From Micromonospora_E sp048060115 (GTDB lineage: Bacteria; Actinomycetota; Actinomycetes; Mycobacteriales; Micromonosporaceae), in contig NZ_JBHMIM010000005.1 of the NCBI RefSeq assembly GCF_048060115.1, forward strand, positions 103,197 to 167,196: DNA of 64,000 bases, written 5' to 3'. Positions within the stretch are counted from its first letter, which is position 1, and the number at the start of each line of letters is the position of its first letter. The notes under the pieces were generated by a model. It was given only the letters and a program-made list of their open reading frames with translations, was not told the DNA's origin and did no database searches. Both the position numbers and the translations under genes were made by a program. Below, piece by piece: positions 17,140-25,540 of this stretch.

Positions 17140-17561
17140 TCTGGCAACTTGGCGCTGAATCCGGCTGGCCCGGCACGGCTGCGGCATTTTACGGCAGCAG
17201 CGGCGCTTTGGCTGCTGTCAATCACTTACAGGACAGTTTATCAAGATCCAACTGCGGGGACTCTTGCCGCAGGACATCCGCAGTCCCGCCGAACCAGCCT
17301 TCATGCGGCGCGACCCCTTAATTCGGACTGAGCCGCCCAACCAGCCCGTCGCCATTGTCCTAAGTTGACGCAATTGCCTCACCCGCACGAGTTCCGGGGG
17401 ATTCGCCCCGCCGCCCCGGGCACCAACCCCATACTTTCTGAAGATCCACTCAGGAATATGAACTTTGTCTCACTCGACATCAACCTTCATAGAGATCACT
17501 ATTTGAAGTCGATTGATCACCTGAGGCCAGATGTCGCAGCGGGGCGCACGAGAGGGCAAGC
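17140..17561. other. Intergenic region upstream of the prenyl-indole operon
   Basis: About 420 bp, clearly richer in A and T than the flanking genes from 17440 onward. It must hold the promoter of the prenyltransferase operon. A frame of 71 codons at 17365 has a TTG start and no ribosome site and I do not accept it. No transcription-factor site was recognised. Confidence 0.5.
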
Positions 17562-18650
17562 ATGCACGGAGTGTCTTTGATCGACTGTCTCAGCGAACAG
17601 TTGGGCCAGCTGTGCGCCGTCGTCGACACCGATCCGGGCGTCCCACTCCAGCTGGTCGCCGAACTACTCGGTCCGGCCGCGGCCCGACCGCCCAGCCAAC
17701 CGCCGGCCTGGCCGTCCGACGTGGCCGACGACCACACCCCGGTCGAGTACTCGGTCGCGTTCAACGAAGCCGAGCCACCCACCCTGCGGATTCTCGCCGA
17801 GGCACAGGCCGACGCACCCGACCCGGCCGCGTACGCGACGGCCGCGTACCGGTTCCTGGACCGGCAGGTCGACCGGTTCGGCCTGGCCACCACCAAGTTC
17901 GACCTGGTCCGCGACGTCTTCCACACCGAGCAGCCACAAGGCGCCTTCGCCCTGTGGTACTCACTGGTCCTGCGCAGCGGCCGCCGCCCCGAGCTCAAGG
18001 TCTACTTCAACCCGGCGATCCGCGGTGCCGACGCCGCCCCCACGCTGGTCGTCGAAGCGCTACGACGGCTCGGGCTGCAAGCGGCGTACCCGAAGATGGT
18101 CGACCATGGCCTACGCCCCGGTGAGCTGGGCAGACGCGACCAGCTGTCCTTCTTCGCCGTCGATTTGAACGACGAACCGCAGTCGCGGGTCAAGCTTTAC
18201 CTCAGCCACTACGACGCCCGGGTCGACGACGCGGTCCGCGCCGCCGGCATCGTCGACGGCGTCGACCTCGAACAGGTCGCCGACTTCTGCATCACCGCCA
18301 CCGGCGGACCTGGCCGGTACGACCGCCGGCCGCTGGTCAGCAGCTACACCTTCACCGCCGGGGCCGAGTGCCCTGTCGGCTACAGCCTCTACGTGCCGAT
18401 CCGCGACTACGTCGACGACGACGAACAGGCCCGGCAGCGGGTGTTGGAGCTGCTGACGCGCTACGGGCTCGATGCCAGCCGGCTCGATCCGGCCATCGCC
18501 GCCGTGGCCCGGCGGCCGCTACGCGACGGCGTCGGGCTCATCGCGCACGTCTCACTGCGGGTCGGCCGACCCCGCCCCGGCGTTACCGTCTACCTGTCCG
18601 CCGAGGCCCACCAGGTCGCACCGCCACGATCCAAAACCGCCGTGCGCTGA
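17562..18650 (+). CDS. DMATS-type indole prenyltransferase
   Basis: A 362-residue aromatic prenyltransferase of the ABBA/DMATS family. Supporting runs are VEYSVAFN (substrate-binding Glu region), TTKFDLVRDVF, LKVYFNPAIRG, SRVKLYLSHYD with a Lys-containing beta-strand as in the diphosphate-binding sites, and VTVYLSAEA at the end. Bacterial relatives attach dimethylallyl groups to L-tryptophan. ATG 17562 follows GAGAGG. A tryptophanase follows 20 bp downstream, the pairing known from Streptomyces 6-dimethylallylindole pathways, so tryptophan is the likely acceptor. The position of prenylation cannot be read from the sequence. Confidence 0.88.
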   Translation: MHGVSLIDCLSEQLGQLCAVVDTDPGVPLQLVAELLGPAAARPPSQPPAWPSDVADDHTPVEYSVAFNEAEPPTLRILAEAQADAPDPAAYATAAYRFLDRQVDRFGLATTKFDLVRDVFHTEQPQGAFALWYSLVLRSGRRPELKVYFNPAIRGADAAPTLVVEALRRLGLQAAYPKMVDHGLRPGELGRRDQLSFFAVDLNDEPQSRVKLYLSHYDARVDDAVRAAGIVDGVDLEQVADFCITATGGPGRYDRRPLVSSYTFTAGAECPVGYSLYVPIRDYVDDDEQARQRVLELLTRYGLDASRLDPAIAAVARRPLRDGVGLIAHVSLRVGRPRPGVTVYLSAEAHQVAPPRSKTAVR

Positions 18651-18670
18651 TAGAACGCTGGGAGCAAGTG

Positions 18671-20062
18671 ATGTCGATGAACAGCCGACGGGTCCTGCCG
18701 CCGTACCGGGTCAAGGTCGTGGAGCCGATTCCGTTCCTGACCGCCGACGAGCGCCGGGCCGCGCTGGCCGATGCGGGCTACAACCCGTTCAATCTGCGCG
18801 CCGACCAGATCACCATCGACCTGCTCTCCGACTCCGGCACCGGTGCCACCTCGACGCTGCAGGAGTCGGCGGCGGCGCTGGGCGACGAGTCGTACGCCGG
18901 GGCCCGCTCGTGGTTCCGGTTCCGCGACGAGATCCAGGCACTCACCGGCTACCCGTACGTCCTGCCGGTGCACCAGGGCCGGGCCGGCGAGCGGATCCTG
19001 TTCGCCAGCATGCTCAAACCCGGCCAGCTCAGCGTCAGCAACACCCACTTCGACACCACGTACGCCAATGTGGTGCTGGCCGGCGCCGAGGCCGTCAACC
19101 TGCCCTGCCCGGCCGCCACCGACCTGGACAGCGCCGAGCCGTTCAAGGGTGACATCGACCTCGCCGCGTTGGAGCAGCTGCTCGCCGGACCGGACGGCAG
19201 CCGGGTCGGCGTCGTCCTGATGACGATCACCAACAACGGGTTGGGCGCGCAGCCGGTGTCGATGGCGAACCTGACCGCGGTCCGCGCCCTGTGCACCCGG
19301 TTCGGGGTGCCGTTCTTCCTGGACGCCGCGCGGTTCGCCGAGAACGCCTGGCTGGTGGCGCAACGGGAACCGGCGTACCACGGGCAGACCCCGCGCGAGA
19401 TCGCGCGGGCTGCGTTCGACCTGGCCGACGGCTGCCTGATCAGCCTCAAGAAGGACGGCCTGACGGCGATCGGCGGGGTGGTCGGGCTGCGTGACGAGGC
19501 CCGCTACGCCGCCTGCGAGGCCAACCTGATCGCGACCGAGGGCTTCTCCACCTACGGTGGGCTCGCCGGGCACGACCTGGAACGGCTCGCCCAGGGCGTA
19601 CGGGAGGTCCTCGAACCGACGTACCTGCACTCCCGGGCGGACTCGACCGCCCGGCTGGCCCGGCTGATCAACGACGCCGGTGTCGCCACCGTGGCACCGG
19701 CCGGCATCCACGCGCTCTACCTCAACGCGGGCCGGCTGCTCCCGCACCTGGCACCGCACGAGTTCCCCGGGCATGCGCTCGGGTGCCAGCTGTTCCTCGA
19801 CGGCGGCATCCGCTGCGCCGAGCTGGGCTCGCTCTACCTCGGCGGAATGGACGAGGCGCACCGGCTGGTCACCCCGGCACCGTTCGAGCTGGTCCGGCTG
19901 GCGATCCCGCGCCGGGTCTACACCGACACACATCTGGAGTACGTCGCCGACGTGCTCGCCGACATCGCCAAGGATCCGGAGCGGGTGAACGGCTATCGTA
20001 TCGTCGCCGCACCGCCGCTGCTGCGCCACTTCAAGGTGCGACTGGCACCGCTGAGCGGCTGA
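18671..20062 (+). CDS. tnaA: Tryptophanase (prenyl-tryptophan lyase candidate)
   Basis: A 463-residue PLP enzyme of the tryptophanase/tyrosine phenol-lyase family. Runs include PYRVKVVEPIPFLTADER at the start, DLLSDSGTGATS, LPVHQGRAGERILF, PFFLDAARFAENAW and the PLP lysine in LISLKKDGL. It begins at ATG 18671 after GGAGC. It should cleave tryptophan, or 5-, 6- or 7-prenyl-tryptophan made by the upstream enzyme, to the indole, pyruvate and ammonia. The two genes form a compact operon. No oxidase or monooxygenase that would finish a prenyl-indole product lies next to it; the next genes are on the other strand. Confidence 0.92.
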   Translation: MSMNSRRVLPPYRVKVVEPIPFLTADERRAALADAGYNPFNLRADQITIDLLSDSGTGATSTLQESAAALGDESYAGARSWFRFRDEIQALTGYPYVLPVHQGRAGERILFASMLKPGQLSVSNTHFDTTYANVVLAGAEAVNLPCPAATDLDSAEPFKGDIDLAALEQLLAGPDGSRVGVVLMTITNNGLGAQPVSMANLTAVRALCTRFGVPFFLDAARFAENAWLVAQREPAYHGQTPREIARAAFDLADGCLISLKKDGLTAIGGVVGLRDEARYAACEANLIATEGFSTYGGLAGHDLERLAQGVREVLEPTYLHSRADSTARLARLINDAGVATVAPAGIHALYLNAGRLLPHLAPHEFPGHALGCQLFLDGGIRCAELGSLYLGGMDEAHRLVTPAPFELVRLAIPRRVYTDTHLEYVADVLADIAKDPERVNGYRIVAAPPLLRHFKVRLAPLSG

Positions 20063-20114
20063 GCCCGATCCTCCGCCGTTGGCCGAGGCGCGCCCGGCTC
20101 GGCCATTTCTGGGC

Positions 20115-20669
20115 TCAGCCGGGCACCGGCAGCCGGGTCATCGCATGCTTGACCAGCTCGATCAGGGTTTCCTTGCACGACGCCCGGTCCCGGGCGTCGG
20201 TCCAGAGCAGCGGTACGGCCTGGTCGAGCTCCAACGCGGCGCGGATCTCGTTCTCGGTGTAGGGACACTCACCGAAGAAGCGGTTCACGGCGGCGACGAA
20301 CGGGATGCCCCGCCGTTCGAAGTAGTCGACGGCGGCGAAGCTGCTGTCGAGCCGGCGGGTGTCGACCAGGACCACCGCGCCGATCGCACCTTGGGCGAGC
20401 TCGTCCCAGATGAACCAGAAGCGGTCCTGCCCGGGGGTGCCGAACAGGTAGAGCACCACGTCCGGACCGATGGTGATCCGGCCGAAGTCGAGCGCGACCG
20501 TGGTGCTGGTCTTGTCCTCCACCCCGGTGGTGTCGTCGACTCCGATGCTGACCTGGGTGAGCACCTCTTCTGTGGTCAGCGGCGGAATCTCACTGACCGA
20601 GCCGACGAGGGTGGTCTTGCCGGTGCCGAAACCGCCAGCAATGACGACTTTGACCGATTTACGATCCAC
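20115..20669 (-). CDS. cvnD: Conservon small GTPase
   Basis: A 184-residue Ras-like GTP-binding protein. The P-loop is GGFGTGKTT, the G3 region is LFGTPGQDRF, and the G4 position is AAVNRFF, which departs from the usual NKxD, as in other CvnD proteins. It is the last gene of a cvnABCD set and lies 19 bp after cvnC. In Streptomyces, Cvn sets form membrane-associated signalling complexes resembling eukaryotic GPCR relays and affect development or antibiotic production. This role is inferred from the family. Confidence 0.92.
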   Translation of the reverse strand: MDRKSVKVVIAGGFGTGKTTLVGSVSEIPPLTTEEVLTQVSIGVDDTTGVEDKTSTTVALDFGRITIGPDVVLYLFGTPGQDRFWFIWDELAQGAIGAVVLVDTRRLDSSFAAVDYFERRGIPFVAAVNRFFGECPYTENEIRAALELDQAVPLLWTDARDRASCKETLIELVKHAMTRLPVPG

Positions 20670-20688
20670 GTTGATCAGTCCTTTTCGT

Positions 20689-21054
20689 CTACAGTCGCTG
20701 GAGGCCGGCGAGCACGGTCTCCAGCAGGTCGCGGTCGGCGATCTTCTGTTGCGCCGGGGTGCCGACGTCGAGGTAACCCTGTTCGAGCAGCACGTCGACC
20801 ATCACCTTGGTGATGGTGAGCGGGTGGTGCAGGTAGGCGCCGATCTCGGCGATCGACATCCAGGTCGCGCAGCGTTCGACGATCTCCCGGTACTCCGGCT
20901 CCAGCCGGCTCAGGTCCGCCGGCAGCGCCACGACCTGAGTGGCGAGGTCGAGGTTGGTGTTGCGTGGGCTCGTCCGGCCGTTGACGAGGATGTACAACGG
21001 GACGAGCCGTCCGGCCTCGGATTCGTCGTCACCGTCCCACACGTCGTATGTCAT
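20689..21054 (-). CDS. cvnC: Conservon DUF742 protein
   Basis: A 121-residue DUF742 protein with the winged-helix-like pattern EIGAYLHHPLTITKVMVDVLLEQGYL and an N-terminal RLVPLYILVNGRT. Its ATG overlaps the cvnB stop by four bases. It is thought to couple the kinase/roadblock proteins to the GTPase or to bind DNA; the exact role is not established. Confidence 0.9.
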   Translation of the reverse strand: MTYDVWDGDDESEAGRLVPLYILVNGRTSPRNTNLDLATQVVALPADLSRLEPEYREIVERCATWMSIAEIGAYLHHPLTITKVMVDVLLEQGYLDVGTPAQQKIADRDLLETVLAGLQRL

Positions 21055-21482
21055 CGCGCCGGCCCTGGGTGGCCGTTGATGGGCTGCGGGGCGTTTCGCG
21101 GGTCGGTGCTGAGGTACTCACCGATCCGGGTCACCAGCCGGCTCATCTCGTAGGCGACCGTTCCCATGTCGACACTCTGCTCGCAGAGCACCGCGAGCCG
21201 GGCGTTGTGGCCGGCCGAGGCGATGAACAGGCTCTGTCCCCGGTACTCGACGATCACCTGGTGCACCGGGCCGCTGTCGAACCGGCGGCTCACCCCGGCG
21301 GCGACGCTGTGCAGCGACGACGCACCGGCAGCCAGCAGCTCCGCCTGGTCCTGCGGCAGGGTGGTGGACTTCTGGATGATCAGTCCGTCTGTGGAAAGGA
21401 CAACCGCGTACACGACGTCGGGGACCTCGACGAGGTCGTCCAACATCCAGGTCAGGTCATTGTGCGGCTTAGAGTTGGTCAC
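21051..21482 (-). CDS. cvnB: Conservon roadblock/LC7 protein
   Basis: A 143-residue roadblock/LC7 domain protein (WMLDDLVEVPDVVYAVVLSTDG at the start, with the QSLFIASAG strand later). In Cvn systems it acts as the GTPase regulatory partner of CvnD. Four-base overlaps with both cvnA and cvnC indicate tight translational coupling. Confidence 0.92.
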   Translation of the reverse strand: MTNSKPHNDLTWMLDDLVEVPDVVYAVVLSTDGLIIQKSTTLPQDQAELLAAGASSLHSVAAGVSRRFDSGPVHQVIVEYRGQSLFIASAGHNARLAVLCEQSVDMGTVAYEMSRLVTRIGEYLSTDPRNAPQPINGHPGPAR

Positions 21483-24157
21483 GCGTCCCTGCCTTGATCA
21501 TCATTGGTGGCCGGTTCGTCGGTGGCTGCCGTCTGGCCGGCGTTCCAGGCCTGCTGGTACCGAGAGAATCGGTTCCTGGCCTCCTCGGGGGAGTGCATCG
21601 GACCGGCCGCCGGGCCGGTTTCGTCCTCTGCCGCAAGCTCGTCACGCAGTTCCGGGACGATGTGCTGCTGCGGCTGTCGGTGCGGCAGCGGCGGGCGGGT
21701 GGGCGCGGCATCCGCCGGGGCGGCGGATCCGCCACTGGCCGGCGCGGCGACCGCTCGCGGTGGCGTGGCCTGAGCCGGGGCCGGGCCAGCGACCGGTTCG
21801 GTCGACGCCGACTCCTCGTCGAGCCGCCACTGCACCTGAGCTGCACCGTTGCGCCGGTAGTCGGGCGTTTCCGCACTACGGTGGGGGTCCGCCAGCGGGT
21901 CGCCGGAGCTCCGTCGGTCGTACACCGTGCCGCCGTTGAGCTGGGCCGACCCGGAGACGATCGGAACGGTCTCCGCAGACTCGGGCGCCATCGTCGCGGC
22001 TCCGGTCACGGTGGCGGTCGCCGTGGCAGCACCCTGACCGGCACCCTGCCGGGGGTGATGCCGCAACGCGTTCGGGCGGGCGACCGCGCCGGCCATCGCC
22101 GGCACCAGGCGCTCCTGCTCCTCGCCCTTACCTCCCGAGTCGTTGGTCCGGCCGGCGATCAGCCGCTCGGGCAACAGCACGATCGCCAGCAGACCGCCGT
22201 ACGCGGAGGTCCGCAGGCTGACCTGGACACCATCCCGTTTGGCCAGCTCGGCGACCACGTGCAGACCGACCTGGGCACCGTCGCGCAGCGCCATCACGTC
22301 CGGGGTCGGCGCGGTGGCGAGCAGATCGTTGGCCCGATCCAGCGCCTCGCCCCGCATCCCCATGCCGGCGTCTTCGATCTCGATCGCCAAGCCGTGCTTG
22401 ACCTCGTTGCAGGTCACCCAGACCATCGTTTCCGGCGGTGAGAAGGCCAGCGCGTTGTCCAGCAATTCGGCCAACAGGTGGATGGTGCCGGCGACGGCGT
22501 GCCCGTGCACCGCCAAATCGGCGGCCTTCCGCAGGGTGATCCGCTGGTAGTGCTGCGATTCGGCGAACGCGGCCAGCAGCACCCGGCGCACCGGCACCGG
22601 GTTCTTGAACCGGCGGCCGATCTGCCCACCGGCGAGGATGACCAGGTTCTCCAGGAACCGGCGGGTCTGGGTCAGCTGGTGGTTGATGTCGAACAGCTCG
22701 CCGAGCAGCTTCTCGTCGCCGACCCGGACCTGCAGGTCCTCGATCACCCGCAGGCCGCGTTGCAGCGGCCGCTGCGGGCGCCGGGCGACGCCCATCAACA
22801 TCGTGATGCTGGAGGTCCGGGTCTGCGCCTCGTTCACGGCGGCGGCCGCAGCGGCCTGCAACGACCGGTTGATCACCTGCGCGACCTGGCCGATCTCGTC
22901 GGCGCCGTAGTCCTTCGTGGCGAGCTCGGTCGACAGGTCGACCTTTTCCCGGCGCCGCAGGCGCTCCATGACCGCCGGCAGCCGCTGGTCGACCATCGCC
23001 GAGGCGTCCGCACCCAGCTGCGCCAACCGCAGCGACAGCGCCTGGTCGACCAGGACCTGGGACTGCCGGACCGCCCACATGGTCGCGGCGACCGCGACGG
23101 CCAGCGCGAGCAGACTGCCGAGCAACGCGAGCAGCAGCTGGTTGTTACCGGTACGCAGCGTCTGCGCGGAGACCGAGTCCGCCTGGACGATGACCAGGTC
23201 GACCAGGTCGGCGGAGATCTGCTGGGTCAGCGCCTCCCACCGGGCCCGGTCCAGGCCGAGTCCGCCGGGCACCGAGTTGCCCCACGGGCCGGCGGTGATC
23301 AACGCGTTCTCGGCGGCGGTCAGACCTTGCCAGGCCTGACTCGCAGTGATCTCGTCCAACCGCTGCTGGGCGACGGGGTGCAGGTGTGGGGCGACGTTGT
23401 CCAGCGCGGACCGGTACGCGCCGACCAGTTCGATGAAGGCCAGGTGCTGCTGAGCGTCGAACGACCTGGCACCGAATGCCTCGTCACCGAGGGAGCCGGC
23501 CCGCGACATCAGGTCACTGATCCGGAACGCCTCGGTCGCGGCGATACCGCCCTGCGCTGCGGTCGGGTCGGGCACGATGCGGGCCTGGATGTCGAACATG
23601 GTGGTCGCGGCGTCGAGCAGCTGGTTGTAGAACTCGTACGCCTCACGGCCGGTGGCCGAGCGGGAGTCGATAGTGGTCCGGATGCTTGGCAGCTGGTCCA
23701 GGTAGCCGGTGAGAGTCACCCACTGGCTGGTGATCGACTCGGGTGCGCCGGCAAGGGCTCCGTCGGCGACTGACCGCAGCTCTGCCAGCTGCTCGTCGGT
23801 CTCCCGGCGCTGGTCGAGCAGCTGCTGAAGATCGTTCGTCGGTTGCGCCAGGTAGGCAATTCCGAGCCGGCGTTCCTCCTGGATGGAGGCAAGCGCCGGC
23901 ACCGCCGGAATCGACACGTCACGGACGCCGACGGCGACCTGTCGGTTGTAGAAACCTTGGAAGACGAGGTAGCCGGAGGCGGCGAGCCAGAGTGCCAGTG
24001 CCGCGACACCGGGGACGAGCACCAGCCGGATGACCCTACGTTTGATCGACTGCTGCCGATCGTTTCCGCGCCCCGACTTCTTCGGCTTTTGGCCGTCGGC
24101 CTGTGTCCGTGCCAACTTGTGTCCAATCAATGGCGGCCTGAGTAGACCAGCGGGCAT
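21479..24157 (-). CDS. cvnA: Conservon sensor histidine kinase-like protein with NIT domain
   Basis: An 892-residue membrane protein. A first transmembrane helix (about residues 45-70, VPGVAALALWLAASGYLVF) is followed by a 270-residue extracellular nitrate/nitrite-sensing-type helical domain, a second helix near 335-365 (LLLALLGSLLALAVAVAATMW) and a HAMP-like linker. The ATPase domain has N-box LLDNALAFSPP and G1 IEDAGMGM. The last 220 residues are a disordered Pro/Ala-rich tail. It is the sensor of the conservon. The start at ATG 24157 has no strong ribosome site and could lie elsewhere in the basic N-terminus. A CebR-like palindrome lies about 135 bp upstream. Confidence 0.9.
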   Translation of the reverse strand: MPAGLLRPPLIGHKLARTQADGQKPKKSGRGNDRQQSIKRRVIRLVLVPGVAALALWLAASGYLVFQGFYNRQVAVGVRDVSIPAVPALASIQEERRLGIAYLAQPTNDLQQLLDQRRETDEQLAELRSVADGALAGAPESITSQWVTLTGYLDQLPSIRTTIDSRSATGREAYEFYNQLLDAATTMFDIQARIVPDPTAAQGGIAATEAFRISDLMSRAGSLGDEAFGARSFDAQQHLAFIELVGAYRSALDNVAPHLHPVAQQRLDEITASQAWQGLTAAENALITAGPWGNSVPGGLGLDRARWEALTQQISADLVDLVIVQADSVSAQTLRTGNNQLLLALLGSLLALAVAVAATMWAVRQSQVLVDQALSLRLAQLGADASAMVDQRLPAVMERLRRREKVDLSTELATKDYGADEIGQVAQVINRSLQAAAAAAVNEAQTRTSSITMLMGVARRPQRPLQRGLRVIEDLQVRVGDEKLLGELFDINHQLTQTRRFLENLVILAGGQIGRRFKNPVPVRRVLLAAFAESQHYQRITLRKAADLAVHGHAVAGTIHLLAELLDNALAFSPPETMVWVTCNEVKHGLAIEIEDAGMGMRGEALDRANDLLATAPTPDVMALRDGAQVGLHVVAELAKRDGVQVSLRTSAYGGLLAIVLLPERLIAGRTNDSGGKGEEQERLVPAMAGAVARPNALRHHPRQGAGQGAATATATVTGAATMAPESAETVPIVSGSAQLNGGTVYDRRSSGDPLADPHRSAETPDYRRNGAAQVQWRLDEESASTEPVAGPAPAQATPPRAVAAPASGGSAAPADAAPTRPPLPHRQPQQHIVPELRDELAAEDETGPAAGPMHSPEEARNRFSRYQQAWNAGQTAATDEPATNDDQGRDA

Positions 24158-24289
24158 ACACAGCTGGCCAACGCCGATGCGGGTGGCACGATACCGCTGC
24201 GCCCGCAGTCAACACCAGCCCCAGAGTATCGATGCGGTCCGGTCAGGACACCCCGCCCACGAACAGGCTAAACCGTTTTACCAGGCACT

Positions 24290-24302
24290 GTGGGAGCGCT
24301 CC
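24290..24302. promoter_or_regulatory. CebR-type palindromic operator candidate
   Basis: TGGGAGCGCTCCC contains a perfect 12-bp palindrome (24291-24302) identical to the core of the cellulose/cello-oligosaccharide repressor box of streptomycetes. It lies between the Fic gene and cvnA, upstream of cvnA. Location next to a signalling operon rather than a sugar-use gene is unexpected. Chance occurrence is possible. Confidence 0.55.
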
Positions 24303-24373
24303 CCCGGTCAGCTTTTCGGCAGAAAATGTGGCGCGCGCCACTAAACCACTCACCGTGACGACCGCCGGCTCAG

Positions 24374-25507
24374 CTATCGAAGACTGATGATACGCAGCAC
24401 CTCGCGCGCGACGAAGACGCGGGCATAGCGGCGACCCGTCAGCTCGTGCAGGATGTCCAGTTCGGCCAGTCGCCGGATTGCGGCGTTGACCGCCGGGTAG
24501 GACAGTCCATACATCCTGGCGGCGGAGGTCGGCGTGATCATCGGGTAGCCGATCAGGTCCTCGACGATCCGCACCGCGACGCCGCGGACGCTCGCCTGCC
24601 TGAGTCGACCGATCGCGGACTCCCGCCAGCTGAGCAGGGACTCGATCCGCTCGGCCGCGTCGACCGCCTGTGCCCGTACCGCTTCGGCGAAGAACTGGAT
24701 CCACGGATCGAAGTCGCCGGTCATGCTGAGCTGGAGAAGGTGGTCCTGATATTCACGCCGACGCGTCTCCAACCACGGCGAGAGATTCAGGACCGGGACG
24801 CGCAGCTCGCCGCGCGCAGCCAACTGGAGTACGCAGATCAGCCGACCCAGTCGGCCGTTGCCGTCGTTGAACGGGTGCAGCGTCTCGAACTGGTAGTGGC
24901 CGAGGGCCATCTTGACGATCAGTGGAAAGTCACCGGTGGTGTTGATCCAGTCCTGCCATGCCTCGATACCGGCCCGTAGCTGGTCGCCCGGCGGCGGTGA
25001 GACGAAGCGGGCGTCGGCGACCCGCCCGCTACTCAGCCCGATGAAGACCTGGATGGCCCGGATGTCTCCGGCATTGATGGTATCCCCCGGCGTACCCGCG
25101 ACCAGGATCTTTTGGAGATGTCGCAGCATGCCGACGGTGATCGGCCGGTCCTTGATCCACTCGTATGCCAGTTCGGCGGCCCGGACATAGTTGACGACCT
25201 CAGCGACGGCCGGGCTCACCTCCCGCGCTTCGACCAGGTCAGCCTCCAGCACCTCGTCGAGGGTGGTGTAGGTGCCCTCGATCGCCGAGGTGCTGACCGC
25301 CTGCCGGCGGATGGCGGGGCGGGCGAGCAGCATCGGGTTGGGTAGCCCGACCGCAGCCTGGTCGAGCCGCGCGACGGCCGCGGTCGCCGCAGTGACCGCC
25401 AGCACGGTCTGCTGCGCCAGGTCGAGCCGGGTCGGCAACGGATCCGGCAGGAAGGGGACATGCTGGTACGACTCGCCGTACCGCACGTCGTGTGAGCTGA
25501 AATGCAA
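24374..25507 (-). CDS. Fic-family AMPylase-like protein with winged-helix C-terminus
   Basis: A 377-residue Fic protein. The catalytic motif HPFNDGNGRL is at residues 211-220. The N-terminal TSAIEG motif (residues 73-78) is the self-inhibitory helix of class II Fic proteins, whose Glu blocks ATP binding. An N-terminal Fic_N region precedes it. Residues from about 310 on form a winged-helix DNA-binding-like domain (SAARMYGLSYPAVNAAIRRLAELDIL). Such proteins transfer AMP to target proteins; the target is unknown. No separate antitoxin is needed given the internal inhibitory motif. Confidence 0.9.
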   Translation of the reverse strand: MHFSSHDVRYGESYQHVPFLPDPLPTRLDLAQQTVLAVTAATAAVARLDQAAVGLPNPMLLARPAIRRQAVSTSAIEGTYTTLDEVLEADLVEAREVSPAVAEVVNYVRAAELAYEWIKDRPITVGMLRHLQKILVAGTPGDTINAGDIRAIQVFIGLSSGRVADARFVSPPPGDQLRAGIEAWQDWINTTGDFPLIVKMALGHYQFETLHPFNDGNGRLGRLICVLQLAARGELRVPVLNLSPWLETRRREYQDHLLQLSMTGDFDPWIQFFAEAVRAQAVDAAERIESLLSWRESAIGRLRQASVRGVAVRIVEDLIGYPMITPTSAARMYGLSYPAVNAAIRRLAELDILHELTGRRYARVFVAREVLRIISLR

Positions 25508-25540
25508 GTGCGGACAGTGACGATGGCAGCAGGGCCACGG

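Noticed and set aside
17365..17580. 71-codon frame upstream of the prenyltransferase
   Set aside because: TTG start, no ribosome site, overlaps the prenyltransferase start; no leader-peptide features such as Trp runs.
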